A stretch of 64,000 nucleotides of DNA from Frateuria_A sp051900415 (GCF_051900415.1 NZ_JBHZGL010000011.1:1-64000), one strand, 5' to 3'. Shown: positions 1 through 9,420, counted from the stretch's first letter. A program made the numbers and translations. Notes: generated from the sequence alone by a model not told the origin.

Positions 1-3000
1 TGGCCGGGATGGAGAGCGTCGTGACGTTGAAGGTCTTCACTGCGCCCGTGACCGTATCGGTCGCCCGCACCTCATACCGCGTCGCACCTGTCGCCCCGTT
101 CCAGCTGGCGGTGAGGAACCACGCGTAGGTTGGCTCGGGTGGTGGCGGCATCATGCTCGGCGAGGCGTCCGTCGAGCCGACGGGGGCCGCCTTGAGCGCG
201 GGGGCACTGGCTATCGCACTGAACCCCGTGCTGACCCACCGTACCTGCGCCGTGACGCCCGTCACGTTGGTGACGATCGCCACCGTGACGGTCACGGTGG
301 CGCTCCACGGGCCATTGCCACCGCTGTTGGAGGCCATGACCCGATAGCGGTAGCTCGCGACCGCCTTACCGCTGAACGCCCTGGACGTGCCACCCCCGCT
401 GTAGACCGTGGACCAGGCGCCGCCGTTGACGCTCTCCTGCAAGGTGTAGCTGGCGGCCTGGAAGACCGTACCCCAGCTCACCGTGTAGCTGCCCGTCCCG
501 TTGGTACTCGGCGCACTCAGGCTTGGCGCCGAGCTGGGCGGGTTGTACACATCGCGTTGAACGGCATTGACCCAGCCGCTGCAGGCGTACGGGTTGCAGG
601 CACGCACGGCATACGAGTGCATGGAAAGCGGCCCGTCGTAGACGCTCTCCACGTCCTTGGACGTCCCGGTCGTGCTGCCCACGACGCTACCGGTGCTGGC
701 ATCCTTGACTTCGTAGTACGTGGCGCCAGTAGACGCCTGCCATACGACCGTCAGGGTTTCGAGCTTGGGATTGACGCGCAGGTCGTTGGCGTACACGCCC
801 GTGGGCGCCGGCGGCGGGATGGCGATTGCCACGGTCGCGACCGCACCATAGGGCCCGCAGCCGGTTGTATTGCAAGCCCTAGCCCGGTAGCCGTAGTGCG
901 CGCCGTTGGCGGCGCCGCTGACAACCGTGGAACGGCTGGTGCCGTTGTACTGCGCGCCCCAGGCGCCAGTGTCCTTCTGCTCCTGCAACTCGTAACGACT
1001 GGCATTGGTCACTGCGCTCCAACTGACTGTGTAGCTGGATTGGCTGCTTACCGACGGAACGCTCAGCGAGGGCACATTTGTGATGCCGACCGCGACGGTC
1101 CTGGTTGCACTCCACGGGCTGTCGCCCGCGCTGTTGGACGCCATGACGCGGTAGTGGTAGCTCGCGATCGTCTTGCCGCTGAACGCCTTGGACGTGCCAC
1201 TGCCGCTGTAGACCGTGGACCAGGCACCGCCGTTGATGCTTTCCTGCAGGGTATAGCTGGAGGCCTGGAAGACCGTGCCCCAGCTCACCGTGTAGCTGCC
1301 TGTTTCATTGGTGCCAGGCGCACTCAGGCTCGGAGCCGAGCTGGGCGGGTTGTACACATCGCGTTGAACGGCATTGACCCAGCCGCTGCAGGCGTACGGG
1401 TTGCATGCACGCACGGCATACGAGTGCATGGAAAGCGGCCCGTCGTAGACGCTCTCCACCTCTTTGGACGTACCGGTCGTGCTGCCCACGACGCTACCGG
1501 TGTCGGCATCCTTGACTTCGTAGTACGTGGCGCCAGCGGACGCCTGCCATACGACCGTCAGGGTTTCGAGCTTGGGATTGACGCGCAGGTCGTTGGCGTA
1601 CACGCCCGTGGGCGCCGGCGGCGGGATGGCGATTGCCACGGTCGCGACGGCGCTATAGGGCGCGCAGCCGGCTGCGTTGCAGGCTCTGACCCGGTAGCCG
1701 TAGTGCGCACCATTGGTGACGCCGCTGACGACCGTAGAGCGGCTGGCGCCGTTGTACTGGGCGCCCCAGGCGCCGGCGTCCTGCTGCTCCTGCAATTCAT
1801 AGCGGTCGGCGTTTGCCACCGCGCTCCAGCTGACCGTGTAGCTGGCCTGGCTGCTTACCGCCGGGGCGCTCAGCGAGGGCGTTCCGGTGGGCGCATAGAG
1901 CACCGTTACCGGCTCGGACGCTGCCCATCCCCGGCTGCCGTAGCTGCTCTTGGCCGAGACGCGGTAGACATAGCTGCCTACGGCGAGCCCGGACCGCGAG
2001 ATCGACAGCGCGGGCGTGTCCGTTGCGATACGCACCCAGCTGCCGCCGTCCTGCTGCTGATCGACATCGAACCGTGTTGCCGTGCTTGGCCGGGTCCAAC
2101 TGACGGTGAAACCGGCGCTTTGCAAGCCGGATGGCACCGTGACGGTGGCCAGCTGCGGCCAGACCCCCATCGCAGGGGACTCACGCCAATCGCTGCACTC
2201 TTGCGCGCATGCACGCACCCGATACAGGTAGCTGCCGGCAGCCTGCCCACTGAAGCTCTTGCTGTTGACAGTGCCACTGTAGACCTCGTGCCAGTTGACA
2301 CCACCGTCCGGGCTCTCCTGCAGTTCGTAGCGAGCCGTGGGAACCTGGAACCATCCCACGGTATAGCTGCCGTCGTTGGGAGCGCTACTGAAGTAGATGT
2401 TCGCTGGCGGGTTGAGCACCAGGTCGCCAGCGTTGCGATGGACCTCGGCCAGTAGCTTGCGGCCCAAATATGCGTAGTCAGTCACTACATTGGCGGCCGC
2501 ATCAAACTGGTAAAGCAGGCGGCCATCGTTGGTGTAAAGGTAGTAGACGTCACCCGTCGCGCTTGCCTTCTTGATCCGGCGCCCGTGCGCATCGTAGGCA
2601 TAGGCGCTTCCACCCACGACCTGAGTCAGCCGGTTTGCCTTGTCGAACAACAGGCTGGTGCCGTCCTTTCGCGTGACATTGCCTTGGGCGTCGTAAAGAA
2701 AACTGTGCAACGTAGAGCCGTTGTCGGTTATCTGCGCAAGGTGGCGAAACCCGTCATAGATGTAGTTGCGACTGAGACCATCGCTATCGACCTGCCGCAG
2801 GTTGTTCAACGGATCGTAGGCATAAGTCTCCGTTCCCCACAGGCCTGTGGCCTGGGCGAAAGTGAGCCGATTGAGGTCGTCGTAACCGAAACTCTTGTCG
2901 CGGCGATCGTCAAGGGCGTCCACGATCGTCAGGTTGCCGCTGGGATCGTAGGTGTACTGCTGCGACAGCACCGCTTCGGGCGCTGCGGGGTCGGACGATG

Positions 3001-6000
3001 CATGGAAATAGTTGAGGCTGCCAAGGATCTGGCGCTCGTTTTCCACGCCCATGTATTCCGTGCCGTCACCCAGGCGGTAGTACTGCACATTGCCGCTGGG
3101 GAAATAGGCGATGTCGGCGGCGTAGACGCCCACCTTGGACGGGCGGCCCATGGCATCGGGCGCGTAATCAAACTCCTTGCCATCAGGATAGGTGATCCTG
3201 GAAATGCTGCCGTATCGATCATGGCTGTACGTGATCGGCCATTGATGGCCCTCGACGTCGAGCGTCTCGGACTTCATCTGCCCCAAGGCGTTGTAGCCGT
3301 AAGTCCAGATCGAGAAGCCGGAGCAGGTCTGGGCGGTCCAGCTCACGGCGCCGGAACAAGCCTTATCGATCTGTCCGGTTGCGAGGTAGTGGTAGGCGAC
3401 ACTGGATGTCCCCTGCGGATAGAGGCTGGCGAGCACCCGGTTCATCGGGTCATAAGCGCGGGTTGTTTTGGCCTCCGGAGGAACAAGAGCCCGTCCGCAA
3501 TCCGCTTCGGTACCCGTCGTAGGCGCCGGCAGGGTCAAACCTGCTGCACTCCATGCCAGATTGCCTGCCTCGTCATAGGCCAACACTTCACTGCCGCTCT
3601 CCGGCTCGATGGTGCGGCACAGCCGCTGCTGCTCGTCATAGACCAGCGTTTTTCGTTCGTCCTCAGTGAAACCGTTATAGCTACCGTATTGGCGGATCTC
3701 CGTGGGGTTGCCGTAGATGTTGCGGGTAATTTCCTGGGACACGCCCGCAGGCGCATCGACCCTGACGGGGCTTTCGTAAACGGGCTGGTCGAAAACCTGG
3801 TAGCGGGTGATGGTCGCCTTGTTCCTGGGGTCGGTCACCTTTCTGCGCGCTCCGGACAGATAAGCCACGGAGGTACTCAAGGCACCCAACTCGGAATCCT
3901 GTTGCGTAAGGGTCAATCGCCCGATGGGGTCGTAAAGGCTGTGGACGCCCGAGCCTAGCGCCGACAGGTCGGGAGTACCGCCGGCGGGATAAGATTGGAG
4001 CGTGATCAGGCCCTTGTAGTTGTAGTCGACGCGCACGTTACTGTGGGAGTCGCCGCGTCCTTCTATGTAGCTGTCGGTCAGAACCGGCTGCAGCAGCGCA
4101 TCGAAGTAAGTCACCTGGCGTTGATCACCCTTGCCGACGATGCGCCGCCAGTGGTTGGCAGCCACCCCGCGCTCAGCGCTATCCACAAACTCATAGCTGA
4201 ACGTTCTGGGATACCAGGCCTGCTCGTCTGCGCCGGGATAGTCGATGCGGGCCAAGCGGCCGATCGCGTCGTAGCCGTAGTAGGTAGTGGCTCCGGCCTG
4301 ATCGGTGATGCTTTTGATCTGGCCAAAGTCATCCACCACCAGGCGTTGGCGCGTACCGTCCGGATAATCAATCGTCTGTGGGATGCCGCGCTTGTAGGCA
4401 CCCAGCGTCGTGCTATTTCCCCTGCCGTCGGTAAAGCTCGCCAGCTGACCTTGCGCATTGAAGGCGTAGCTCATCACCGTCTGGCCGAAATGCGCGCGGC
4501 TGGCAAGGGTACGGTTGCTGCTGTTGTACGTGTACTCGTCCACGACCTTGCCGGAGGTCCGATTGGTCACCCGCTCGGGCAAGCCAAACACCCATAGACC
4601 GGTGTCGTTGATGTACGCCGTCTCTTCCTCTATCGCCTGGCTGGAAAAGGAGTTGTAGCGCTTGACTCTTGTCGCTTGGGCGTAGCCGTTGAACGCCACC
4701 GCTTCCCAGGTGTAGGTGTCCGCGCCATCCTGGACGATCTGACGCCGCTGGAGGGGGAAGTAGCGGGTTATCTGTTGCGTGTTGACGTTTTCCTGCAGGA
4801 CGCCGCCAGCCTCGGCAGGGAGCGGAACAGTGTCCGGATCTGCATAGCCGTTGCTTTCGGCCCGCAGGGTCGTGGAACCGGCGGCACCGGTGTAGTAGGT
4901 GGTCTTCAGCAACAAGCTTTCGGTGTGATCGAACTTGTTGCTGAAGAGATAGCGCACCGTGCTGCCGTCGGGGTTCTCGACGTCGGTGTAAACCGTGGTC
5001 GCGCACGTGCCCGTGCAGTCCGACCAGCTTTCGTTGGGCGCCGAATAACGGTACTGCCAGGTCCTGCCGGGAGGGATGCCTGCGCCCGAAAGCGTTCGAT
5101 CCTGTATCGAAAAGCCATACCAGGCGTCCGGGATAGAGGCGTAGCTCCCCTGAGTGTCCTCGTCGAACCGCTCCATCCCCTTGCAATCGCGCGGCACAAG
5201 CGACCGGCCATGCTTGACCGGTTGGAGCGTAAAGGTTCCTCTCAACCCGGACGGATGGGTCACCGTTCCAACGACGGCAGCCATCGAAATGGGCGTGCCC
5301 AGTTGCAAGCAACTGGAATGGTTATTGCCGGGGCTGAGCGAGGCGGCGTCGAAACTGCCGAGGTCGTATGTCCACTGGCTGCCATCAGGCAAGGTCACTG
5401 AGCTCAGGGCTGGAGCGAGAACGTCGGAGGTATAGGCGTAGCTCCAGGTGCGGGCCCCGTCCGTTGACGTTCGCAGCACTATTTTTTTGATGCGCGGCGT
5501 GCCTTGAACGTACTCGACGGTCACCGCGCGTCCGTCGCTTGCGGTGATACCGGTCAAAAGGCCGCTGTCGTATTGGAAAACCAACCAGTTCCCGAAACGG
5601 TCCTCGATCCGGGTGACCAGCATCTGGGCCATTTGCCTCTGGATCGAGTTCGAAGAAGCGGCCGCATGCGCCACCGACGATCCGGACAACAATGCGATGA
5701 CATTCTCCAGAATGTCCCCTCGCGACGCCCAGAGCGCGTCCATGCTTCCGCCGCCAGCCTTGGAAGCTACTCCGGATTCGTACAACGGACGCACCAGCCC
5801 CTGTGCACCGCGATAGACCAACTCATTGAACCAGTACTTCGTGCCATCCGGCGCCTGCGCCAGGAAACCTTGGCCAGGCGCGCCGTTGCTGGTGGATTCC
5901 AGACAACTGAAACGCCACTGATTCTTGGTTACCGCCGGGTATGTCGAACGCGTTGCTGGATCGTGATTGGCCAGCATGTCCTGACTTCCCTGTCCAGGAA

Positions 6001-6523
6001 GAACCAGGTGATAGCCCTTCCACCAATCCCTCGGCTCCCAAGAGGTAAGCGCCGAGTCTCCTGGCTGCATGGTTACCGTGGGCGGCGCGTTGAAATACGT
6101 ACAGCGCATGTTCGGATCGATGCCGGAAGCCGTTTCGACCTCCCAACCGCTAACACGGCGTAGTGCCGGGTCGAAGCCCGAGACGGTCATCGTCTCCAGG
6201 TGCGGCAATACCAGGTCCCAGTCGCCAAAAGCGAACTGCGAACGTACATACGGGTCGTGCTCGATCTGGAACTGGCGAGTGAGTGTCAACGGAAGTCCGT
6301 TGCCTCCCAAGCTCACGTCCGTCTGGGTGAATGACAGCGATCCGTCGTACAGGCTTATGTTTTCGCCGAAGGGATGCTCACCGAGCGGCTGGATGTTTTC
6401 GTCGACACGGACAAGCTTCTTGTACTCATCTTCCGGCCTGGCATCTGCACCTGTGGCCGGAGCATTCACCAGCAAAAGAAACGCAGCACAAAGGCACGCG
6501 CGTGCCCATCCTTGGCTCAGCAT
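1..6523 (-). CDS. Secreted RHS/YD-repeat protein with C-terminal fibronectin-III array (3' end outside window)
   Basis: Open from 6523 to the window edge, so at least 2174 residues and incomplete at its C terminus. The first about 28 residues are a Sec signal peptide with a Leu/Ala-rich core. A large domain typical of the N terminus of secreted RHS proteins follows. YD/RHS repeats (YDAIGRL, YDPIGRL, YDEAGNL, YDPSGNL, YDAQGNV, YDAHGRR) run to about residue 1360. The RHS core seems to end at YLGRKLLAEV, after which, instead of a short toxin tip, about 810 residues of Trp/Tyr-rich FN3-like modules continue. An ATG two codons upstream (6529) is possible; 6523 is preferred because GGGGA lies six bases before it. 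RHS shells encapsulate C-terminal cargo; adhesion or contact-dependent functions are plausible, but the activity cannot be assigned without the missing end. No immunity-like gene is seen on the visible side. Confidence 0.85.
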   Translation of the reverse strand, partial: MLSQGWARACLCAAFLLLVNAPATGADARPEDEYKKLVRVDENIQPLGEHPFGENISLYDGSLSFTQTDVSLGGNGLPLTLTRQFQIEHDPYVRSQFAFGDWDLVLPHLETMTVSGFDPALRRVSGWEVETASGIDPNMRCTYFNAPPTVTMQPGDSALTSWEPRDWWKGYHLVLPGQGSQDMLANHDPATRSTYPAVTKNQWRFSCLESTSNGAPGQGFLAQAPDGTKYWFNELVYRGAQGLVRPLYESGVASKAGGGSMDALWASRGDILENVIALLSGSSVAHAAASSNSIQRQMAQMLVTRIEDRFGNWLVFQYDSGLLTGITASDGRAVTVEYVQGTPRIKKIVLRTSTDGARTWSYAYTSDVLAPALSSVTLPDGSQWTYDLGSFDAASLSPGNNHSSCLQLGTPISMAAVVGTVTHPSGLRGTFTLQPVKHGRSLVPRDCKGMERFDEDTQGSYASIPDAWYGFSIQDRTLSGAGIPPGRTWQYRYSAPNESWSDCTGTCATTVYTDVENPDGSTVRYLFSNKFDHTESLLLKTTYYTGAAGSTTLRAESNGYADPDTVPLPAEAGGVLQENVNTQQITRYFPLQRRQIVQDGADTYTWEAVAFNGYAQATRVKRYNSFSSQAIEEETAYINDTGLWVFGLPERVTNRTSGKVVDEYTYNSSNRTLASRAHFGQTVMSYAFNAQGQLASFTDGRGNSTTLGAYKRGIPQTIDYPDGTRQRLVVDDFGQIKSITDQAGATTYYGYDAIGRLARIDYPGADEQAWYPRTFSYEFVDSAERGVAANHWRRIVGKGDQRQVTYFDALLQPVLTDSYIEGRGDSHSNVRVDYNYKGLITLQSYPAGGTPDLSALGSGVHSLYDPIGRLTLTQQDSELGALSTSVAYLSGARRKVTDPRNKATITRYQVFDQPVYESPVRVDAPAGVSQEITRNIYGNPTEIRQYGSYNGFTEDERKTLVYDEQQRLCRTIEPESGSEVLAYDEAGNLAWSAAGLTLPAPTTGTEADCGRALVPPEAKTTRAYDPMNRVLASLYPQGTSSVAYHYLATGQIDKACSGAVSWTAQTCSGFSIWTYGYNALGQMKSETLDVEGHQWPITYSHDRYGSISRITYPDGKEFDYAPDAMGRPSKVGVYAADIAYFPSGNVQYYRLGDGTEYMGVENERQILGSLNYFHASSDPAAPEAVLSQQYTYDPSGNLTIVDALDDRRDKSFGYDDLNRLTFAQATGLWGTETYAYDPLNNLRQVDSDGLSRNYIYDGFRHLAQITDNGSTLHSFLYDAQGNVTRKDGTSLLFDKANRLTQVVGGSAYAYDAHGRRIKKASATGDVYYLYTNDGRLLYQFDAAANVVTDYAYLGRKLLAEVHRNAGDLVLNPPANIYFSSAPNDGSYTVGWFQVPTARYELQESPDGGVNWHEVYSGTVNSKSFSGQAAGSYLYRVRACAQECSDWRESPAMGVWPQLATVTVPSGLQSAGFTVSWTRPSTATRFDVDQQQDGGSWVRIATDTPALSISRSGLAVGSYVYRVSAKSSYGSRGWAASEPVTVLYAPTGTPSLSAPAVSSQASYTVSWSAVANADRYELQEQQDAGAWGAQYNGASRSTVVSGVTNGAHYGYRVRACNAAGCAPYSAVATVAIAIPPPAPTGVYANDLRVNPKLETLTVVWQASAGATYYEVKDADTGSVVGSTTGTSKEVESVYDGPLSMHSYAVRACNPYACSGWVNAVQRDVYNPPSSAPSLSAPGTNETGSYTVSWGTVFQASSYTLQESINGGAWSTVYSGSGTSKAFSGKTIASYHYRVMASNSAGDSPWSATRTVAVGITNVPSLSVPSVSSQSSYTVSWSAVTNASRYELQEQKDTGAWGAQYNGTSRSTVVSGAANGAHYGYRARACNTTGCGPYGAVATVAIAIPPPAPTGVYANDLRVNPKLETLTVVWQASTGATYYEVKDASTGSVVGSTTGTSKDVESVYDGPLSMHSYAVRACNPYACSGWVNAVQRDVYNPPSSAPSLSAPSTNGTGSYTVSWGTVFQAASYTLQESVNGGAWSTVYSGGGTSRAFSGKAVASYRYRVMASNSGGNGPWSATVTVTVAIVTNVTGVTAQVRWVSTGFSAIASAPALKAAPVGSTDASPSMMPPPPEPTYAWFLTASWNGATGATRYEVRATDTVTGAVKTFNVTTLSIPA
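300..1872 (-). repeat. 807-bp tandem duplication inside the RHS/FN3 gene
   Basis: Two adjacent segments, roughly 300-1065 and 1107-1872, match with a constant offset of 807 bases (269 codons, about three FN3 modules). Long stretches are nearly identical, for example around 551 and 1358 and around 351 and 1158. The period is a multiple of three, so the reading frame is kept. Scattered differences show the duplication is recent but not brand new. Such repeats recombine easily and could vary domain number between strains. Confidence 0.88.
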
Positions 6524-6850
6524 ATCCATTCCCCAAATTGTCCCCTGGGCAGCCCGCGTTGCACGAGCAGCTGCGTCGAACCTACATGACCACGCGCAAG
6601 CGCTCAAGTGCTCATGAATGCCGCGGCCGTGCAATAGATTCGTCTTGGCAAAACGGGACCGCTCAGGCAAACCGGCCTTGCTGTCCCCTGTGCATCACAC
6701 GCGTCACCCTTTGCGTCCACCTGGTGTCTGGAGGCCAGAAACGAAGACAAGCGCCCGCTTCGAAACGGCTCCGCTGACACTTCCTCCACGTCGCCCTCGC
6801 TATTGCTAGAAGTTTGGCGGTGACGTGGCGGCGGCACGGCAGATGGGGAG
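6524..6850. other. Intergenic region between the RHS gene and the tsdB remnant
   Basis: About 330 bases without a recognisable gene on either strand. It holds the 5' region of the RHS gene (reading left) and must contain the break point where the normal upstream part of tsdB was lost. No convincing promoter, insertion-sequence end or target-site repeat was seen. Confidence 0.5.
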
Positions 6851-6851
6851 C

Positions 6852-7004
6852 ATGAAGGTGCGCTTGGGGCGGATAGGCATGTTGGTCGGCACGTTGATCG
6901 GGGATCGCGATCACCTGAGCCGCAAGCTCGACGCAAGAGACATCGCGGCGGTTGCGCAGTGGTTCGCCGCGCAACCGCTGCCGGCCGGGACTCGCGGACG
7001 ATGA
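6852..7004 (+). pseudogene. 5'-truncated remnant of a TsdB-like c-type cytochrome
   Basis: An open frame of about 50 codons ends in a TGA that overlaps the ATG of the next gene. Its last about 28 residues (RKLDARDIAAVAQWFAAQP and onward) are typical of the C terminus of a c4-type diheme cytochrome, where the last helix follows the second haem domain. No CxxCH motif is present, and an in-frame stop lies at 6807. In tsdBA operons TsdB, the electron acceptor, is encoded just upstream of TsdA, so I read this as the tail of a lost tsdB. A very small real gene cannot be excluded. Confidence 0.55.
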
Positions 7005-7912
7005 GCGCGCGCCTGTCTCTCCTGCTGCTCGCCACGCTCGCGCTCGGTGCCTGCACGGATCGCACCCCGTTGGATGCGCACGCCGCCGAAGCCAGCGCGC
7101 CCGCAGCCAAGGCGCCCGCGTTCACCCCACCGCCCGAGTCGGCCATTCCGGAAGGCCCGTACGGCGACATGGTGCGACTGGGTCGCGAGATCTTCGTGCA
7201 TACACGCAAGGCGGCACCCGCCTACGTCGGCAACGGCCTGGCCTGCGTCAACTGCCATCTCGATGCGGGACGGCTGGCCGATTCGGCGCCGCTGTGGGCC
7301 GCGTACGGCATGTATCCGCAGTACCGCAAGAAGAACCATCACGTGAACAGCTACGGCGAGCGCCTGCAGGGCTGCTTCATGTACAGCATGAACGGCAAGG
7401 CGCCGCCGCTGGAGGACAAGGTGATCCTTGCGCTGGAAACCTATTCCTCCTGGATGGCGCAAGGCGCGCCGCTCGGCGTGAAGCTCGCTGGGGCCGGCTA
7501 CCCAAAGGTTCCGTCACCGGCGAAGAAGCCGGACTACGCGCGCGGCCAGGCAGTGTTCGAACGCGATTGCGCGCTTTGCCACGGTGCGGACGGCCAGGGC
7601 CAGATGGTTGCCGGCGATTACGTGTTCCCGCCGCTGTGGGGCCCCGACTCGTTCAACTGGGGTGCTGGCATGCACGAGTTGGACAAGGCGTCGGCCTTCA
7701 TCAAGGCGAACATGCCGCTCAGCCGCGGCGGCAGCCTGAGCGACCAGGACGCGTGGGACGTGGCGATGTTCATGGATGCCCACGAGCGTCCGCAGGACCC
7801 ACGCTACAAGGGTAACGTGGTGGCCACGCGCAAGGCCTTCCACGACACGCCGATGTCGCTGTACGGCCTGCGCGTCAACGGGCACCTGCTCGGATCGCAA
7901 CCAGCCGATTGA
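7001..7912 (+). CDS. tsdA: TsdA-like diheme cytochrome c lipoprotein (thiosulfate dehydrogenase family)
   Basis: 303 residues. The N terminus has a lipoprotein signal with Cys18 after LALGA, so the protein is probably membrane-anchored in the periplasm. Two haem motifs are visible: CVNCH at 82-86 and CALCH at 190-194. Between them lies RLQGCF with Cys125; TsdA enzymes use a Cys at this place as the unusual axial ligand of haem 1. Met238 (KANMPL) can ligate haem 2. The family joins two thiosulfates to tetrathionate or runs the reverse reaction. The start overlaps the remnant tsdB stop (ATGA), which supports 7001 over the in-frame GTG at 6959. Family assignment is from motif recall, so a related diheme cytochrome is possible. 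Confidence 0.72.
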   Translation: MSARLSLLLLATLALGACTDRTPLDAHAAEASAPAAKAPAFTPPPESAIPEGPYGDMVRLGREIFVHTRKAAPAYVGNGLACVNCHLDAGRLADSAPLWAAYGMYPQYRKKNHHVNSYGERLQGCFMYSMNGKAPPLEDKVILALETYSSWMAQGAPLGVKLAGAGYPKVPSPAKKPDYARGQAVFERDCALCHGADGQGQMVAGDYVFPPLWGPDSFNWGAGMHELDKASAFIKANMPLSRGGSLSDQDAWDVAMFMDAHERPQDPRYKGNVVATRKAFHDTPMSLYGLRVNGHLLGSQPAD

Positions 7913-8045
7913 ACACCCGCACGCAAATGTGCGCGGCGTCACAGCCATTGCGACGGGACCTGCGCCTTGCCCGTCAGTTCACGCGCCCTTTCTACACTGG
8001 CGCACTGCGTGCCGGGGGAACCTGGCCGAAGGAGACAGCCTCAGG

Positions 8046-8678
8046 ATGTCCTACAGCAAAGCCACCACCATGTCCGACGACGACCTTGCCCCTTCGCCGA
8101 TCCGCCGCGTGCTGGCGTGGAGTGGTATCGCCCTGCTGCTGATCGCCTGCGCAGCCGCCGTGGTGCTGACCACCTCACGCTCGCAGCCCGATTCGCGCCT
8201 CACCTACCCACGCATCCATGGCGCCGGTGGCGTGCTGCCGGTCGGGCCGAATGCCCTGATGCCCTCGACCACGGCGGAGCATCGGCTCTACATCGACATC
8301 GACAGCGACCAACCCACCCGCGGCGAGATCAACCGTCGCCTGCACACTGCGGCCAAGCTGCTCAACCTGTATGCCCTGGCGGGCGTCCCCAGCGAGAAGG
8401 TGCATCTGGTGGTGCTGTTCTACGGGCGGGGCGTCGACCTGGCGCTGTCCGATGCTGCTTACCAGAAGAAGTTTGGTCACCCCAATCCCAACGCCGGATT
8501 GATCCGGCAGTTGCGCCAGGCGGACGTCGACATGGTGGTGTGCGGGCAGGCGCTGGGGCACCAGAACTTCGTCGCGGCCAACATCCGCCCCGGCATGACG
8601 CTGGCGCTGTCGGCGCTGACCACGCGCGAGGAGTTGCAGGCGGCAGGGTACGGCGAGGTGCCGAAAGAGCCGGATTGA
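8046..8678 (+). CDS. DsrE/YchN-family protein with N-terminal membrane anchor
   Basis: 210 residues. A single hydrophobic segment at about 23-43 would anchor or export the protein. The rest is a DsrE-like alpha/beta domain, with the typical strand and loop pattern (LVVLFYGRG near 121) and a conserved-looking Cys166 in DMVVCGQAL, the position of the sulfur-carrying Cys in DsrE-type proteins. The start at 8046 has AAGGAG about ten bases upstream. It lies 133 bases after the TsdA-like gene on the same strand, consistent with periplasmic sulfur-compound metabolism. The exact role is unknown. Confidence 0.72.
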   Translation: MSYSKATTMSDDDLAPSPIRRVLAWSGIALLLIACAAAVVLTTSRSQPDSRLTYPRIHGAGGVLPVGPNALMPSTTAEHRLYIDIDSDQPTRGEINRRLHTAAKLLNLYALAGVPSEKVHLVVLFYGRGVDLALSDAAYQKKFGHPNPNAGLIRQLRQADVDMVVCGQALGHQNFVAANIRPGMTLALSALTTREELQAAGYGEVPKEPD

Positions 8679-8783
8679 CCCCAGGGGGCGGCGGCCTTTT
8701 TCCAGGGCGGCGCCTTCCCGGCTGTTCACCTTGGGCCTGGCGGAGTCTGCCCTGCGGGCGGTGGACGGTCGAGGCCAAGTCAC

Positions 8784-9420
8784 CCCCTTCCGCCTGTCGG
8801 CACCTTCCCCCGTAAACGGGGGAAGGCTCGGTTGGGAGTCTCGTGGCGGTCTTGCCGCGCTACGGGAGCGGCGGCAGGGAGCCTGGCGTCAATGTTTTCC
8901 TTCCACCGTTTACGGGGGAAGGTGCCCGAAGGGCGGATGGGGGAAGCCTTGCAGCAAGCCCCCACTCACGCCGCATCCGACTCCGGCAGCCGGCACATCC
9001 GGCGCACGTCCAGGAACGCGACGAAGCCGCCCTTCCACGGCAGCACCCCGATGAGCGGATCGTCCACGCGCGCGGCGCGTCCGGGCGGCGGCGTCGAGGC
9101 AAGATCCGCCCATCCGCCTGTCGGCGCCTTCCCCCCGTAAACGGGGGAAGGCTCGGTTGGGAGTCTCGTGGCGGTCTTGCCGCGCTACGGGAGCGGCGGC
9201 AGGGAGCCTGGCGCCAATGTTTTCCTTACCCCGTTTACGGGGGAAGGTGCCCGCAGGGCGGATGGGGGAAGCCTTGCGGCAAGCCCCCACTCACGCCGCA
9301 TCCGACTCCGGCAGCCGGCACATCCGGCGCACGTCCAGGAGCGCGACGAAGCCGCCCTTCCACGGCAGCACCCCGATGACCGGATCGTCCACGCGCACGG
9401 CGCGTCCGGGCGGCGGCGGG
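8784..9420. repeat. Direct tandem duplication (offset 325 bp) of REP palindromes plus cheW 3' end
   Basis: Bases about 8784-9096 recur at 9109-9420 with a constant offset of 325. Each copy contains two REP-like palindromes (CCCCCGTAAACGGGGG type with flanking GGTGCC and GGCGGATGGGGG), a shared unique spacer and the last about 130 bases of cheW. Only the right copy connects to an intact cheW. The rest of 8679-9290 holds no gene. Confidence 0.88.
8966..9096 (-). pseudogene. Detached 3' fragment of cheW
   Basis: This stretch is nearly identical to the last about 130 bases of the intact cheW at 9291-9420, including the stop codon, but has no upstream coding part. It encodes the CheW C terminus (GVLPWKGGFVAFLDVRRMCR, one residue different from the intact copy). 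It is a by-product of the 325-bp tandem duplication and is not expected to be expressed as a functional protein. Confidence 0.85.

Noticed and set aside
557..2455. Plus-strand frame with repeated segments
   Set aside because: It mirrors the 807-bp duplication in the RHS gene on the minus strand, which has a signal peptide and clear domains; the plus frame has none.
6604..7209. Minus-strand frame of 201 codons upstream of the RHS gene
   Set aside because: Antisense to the TsdA-like gene and tsdB remnant, low-complexity Ser/Arg composition, no support.
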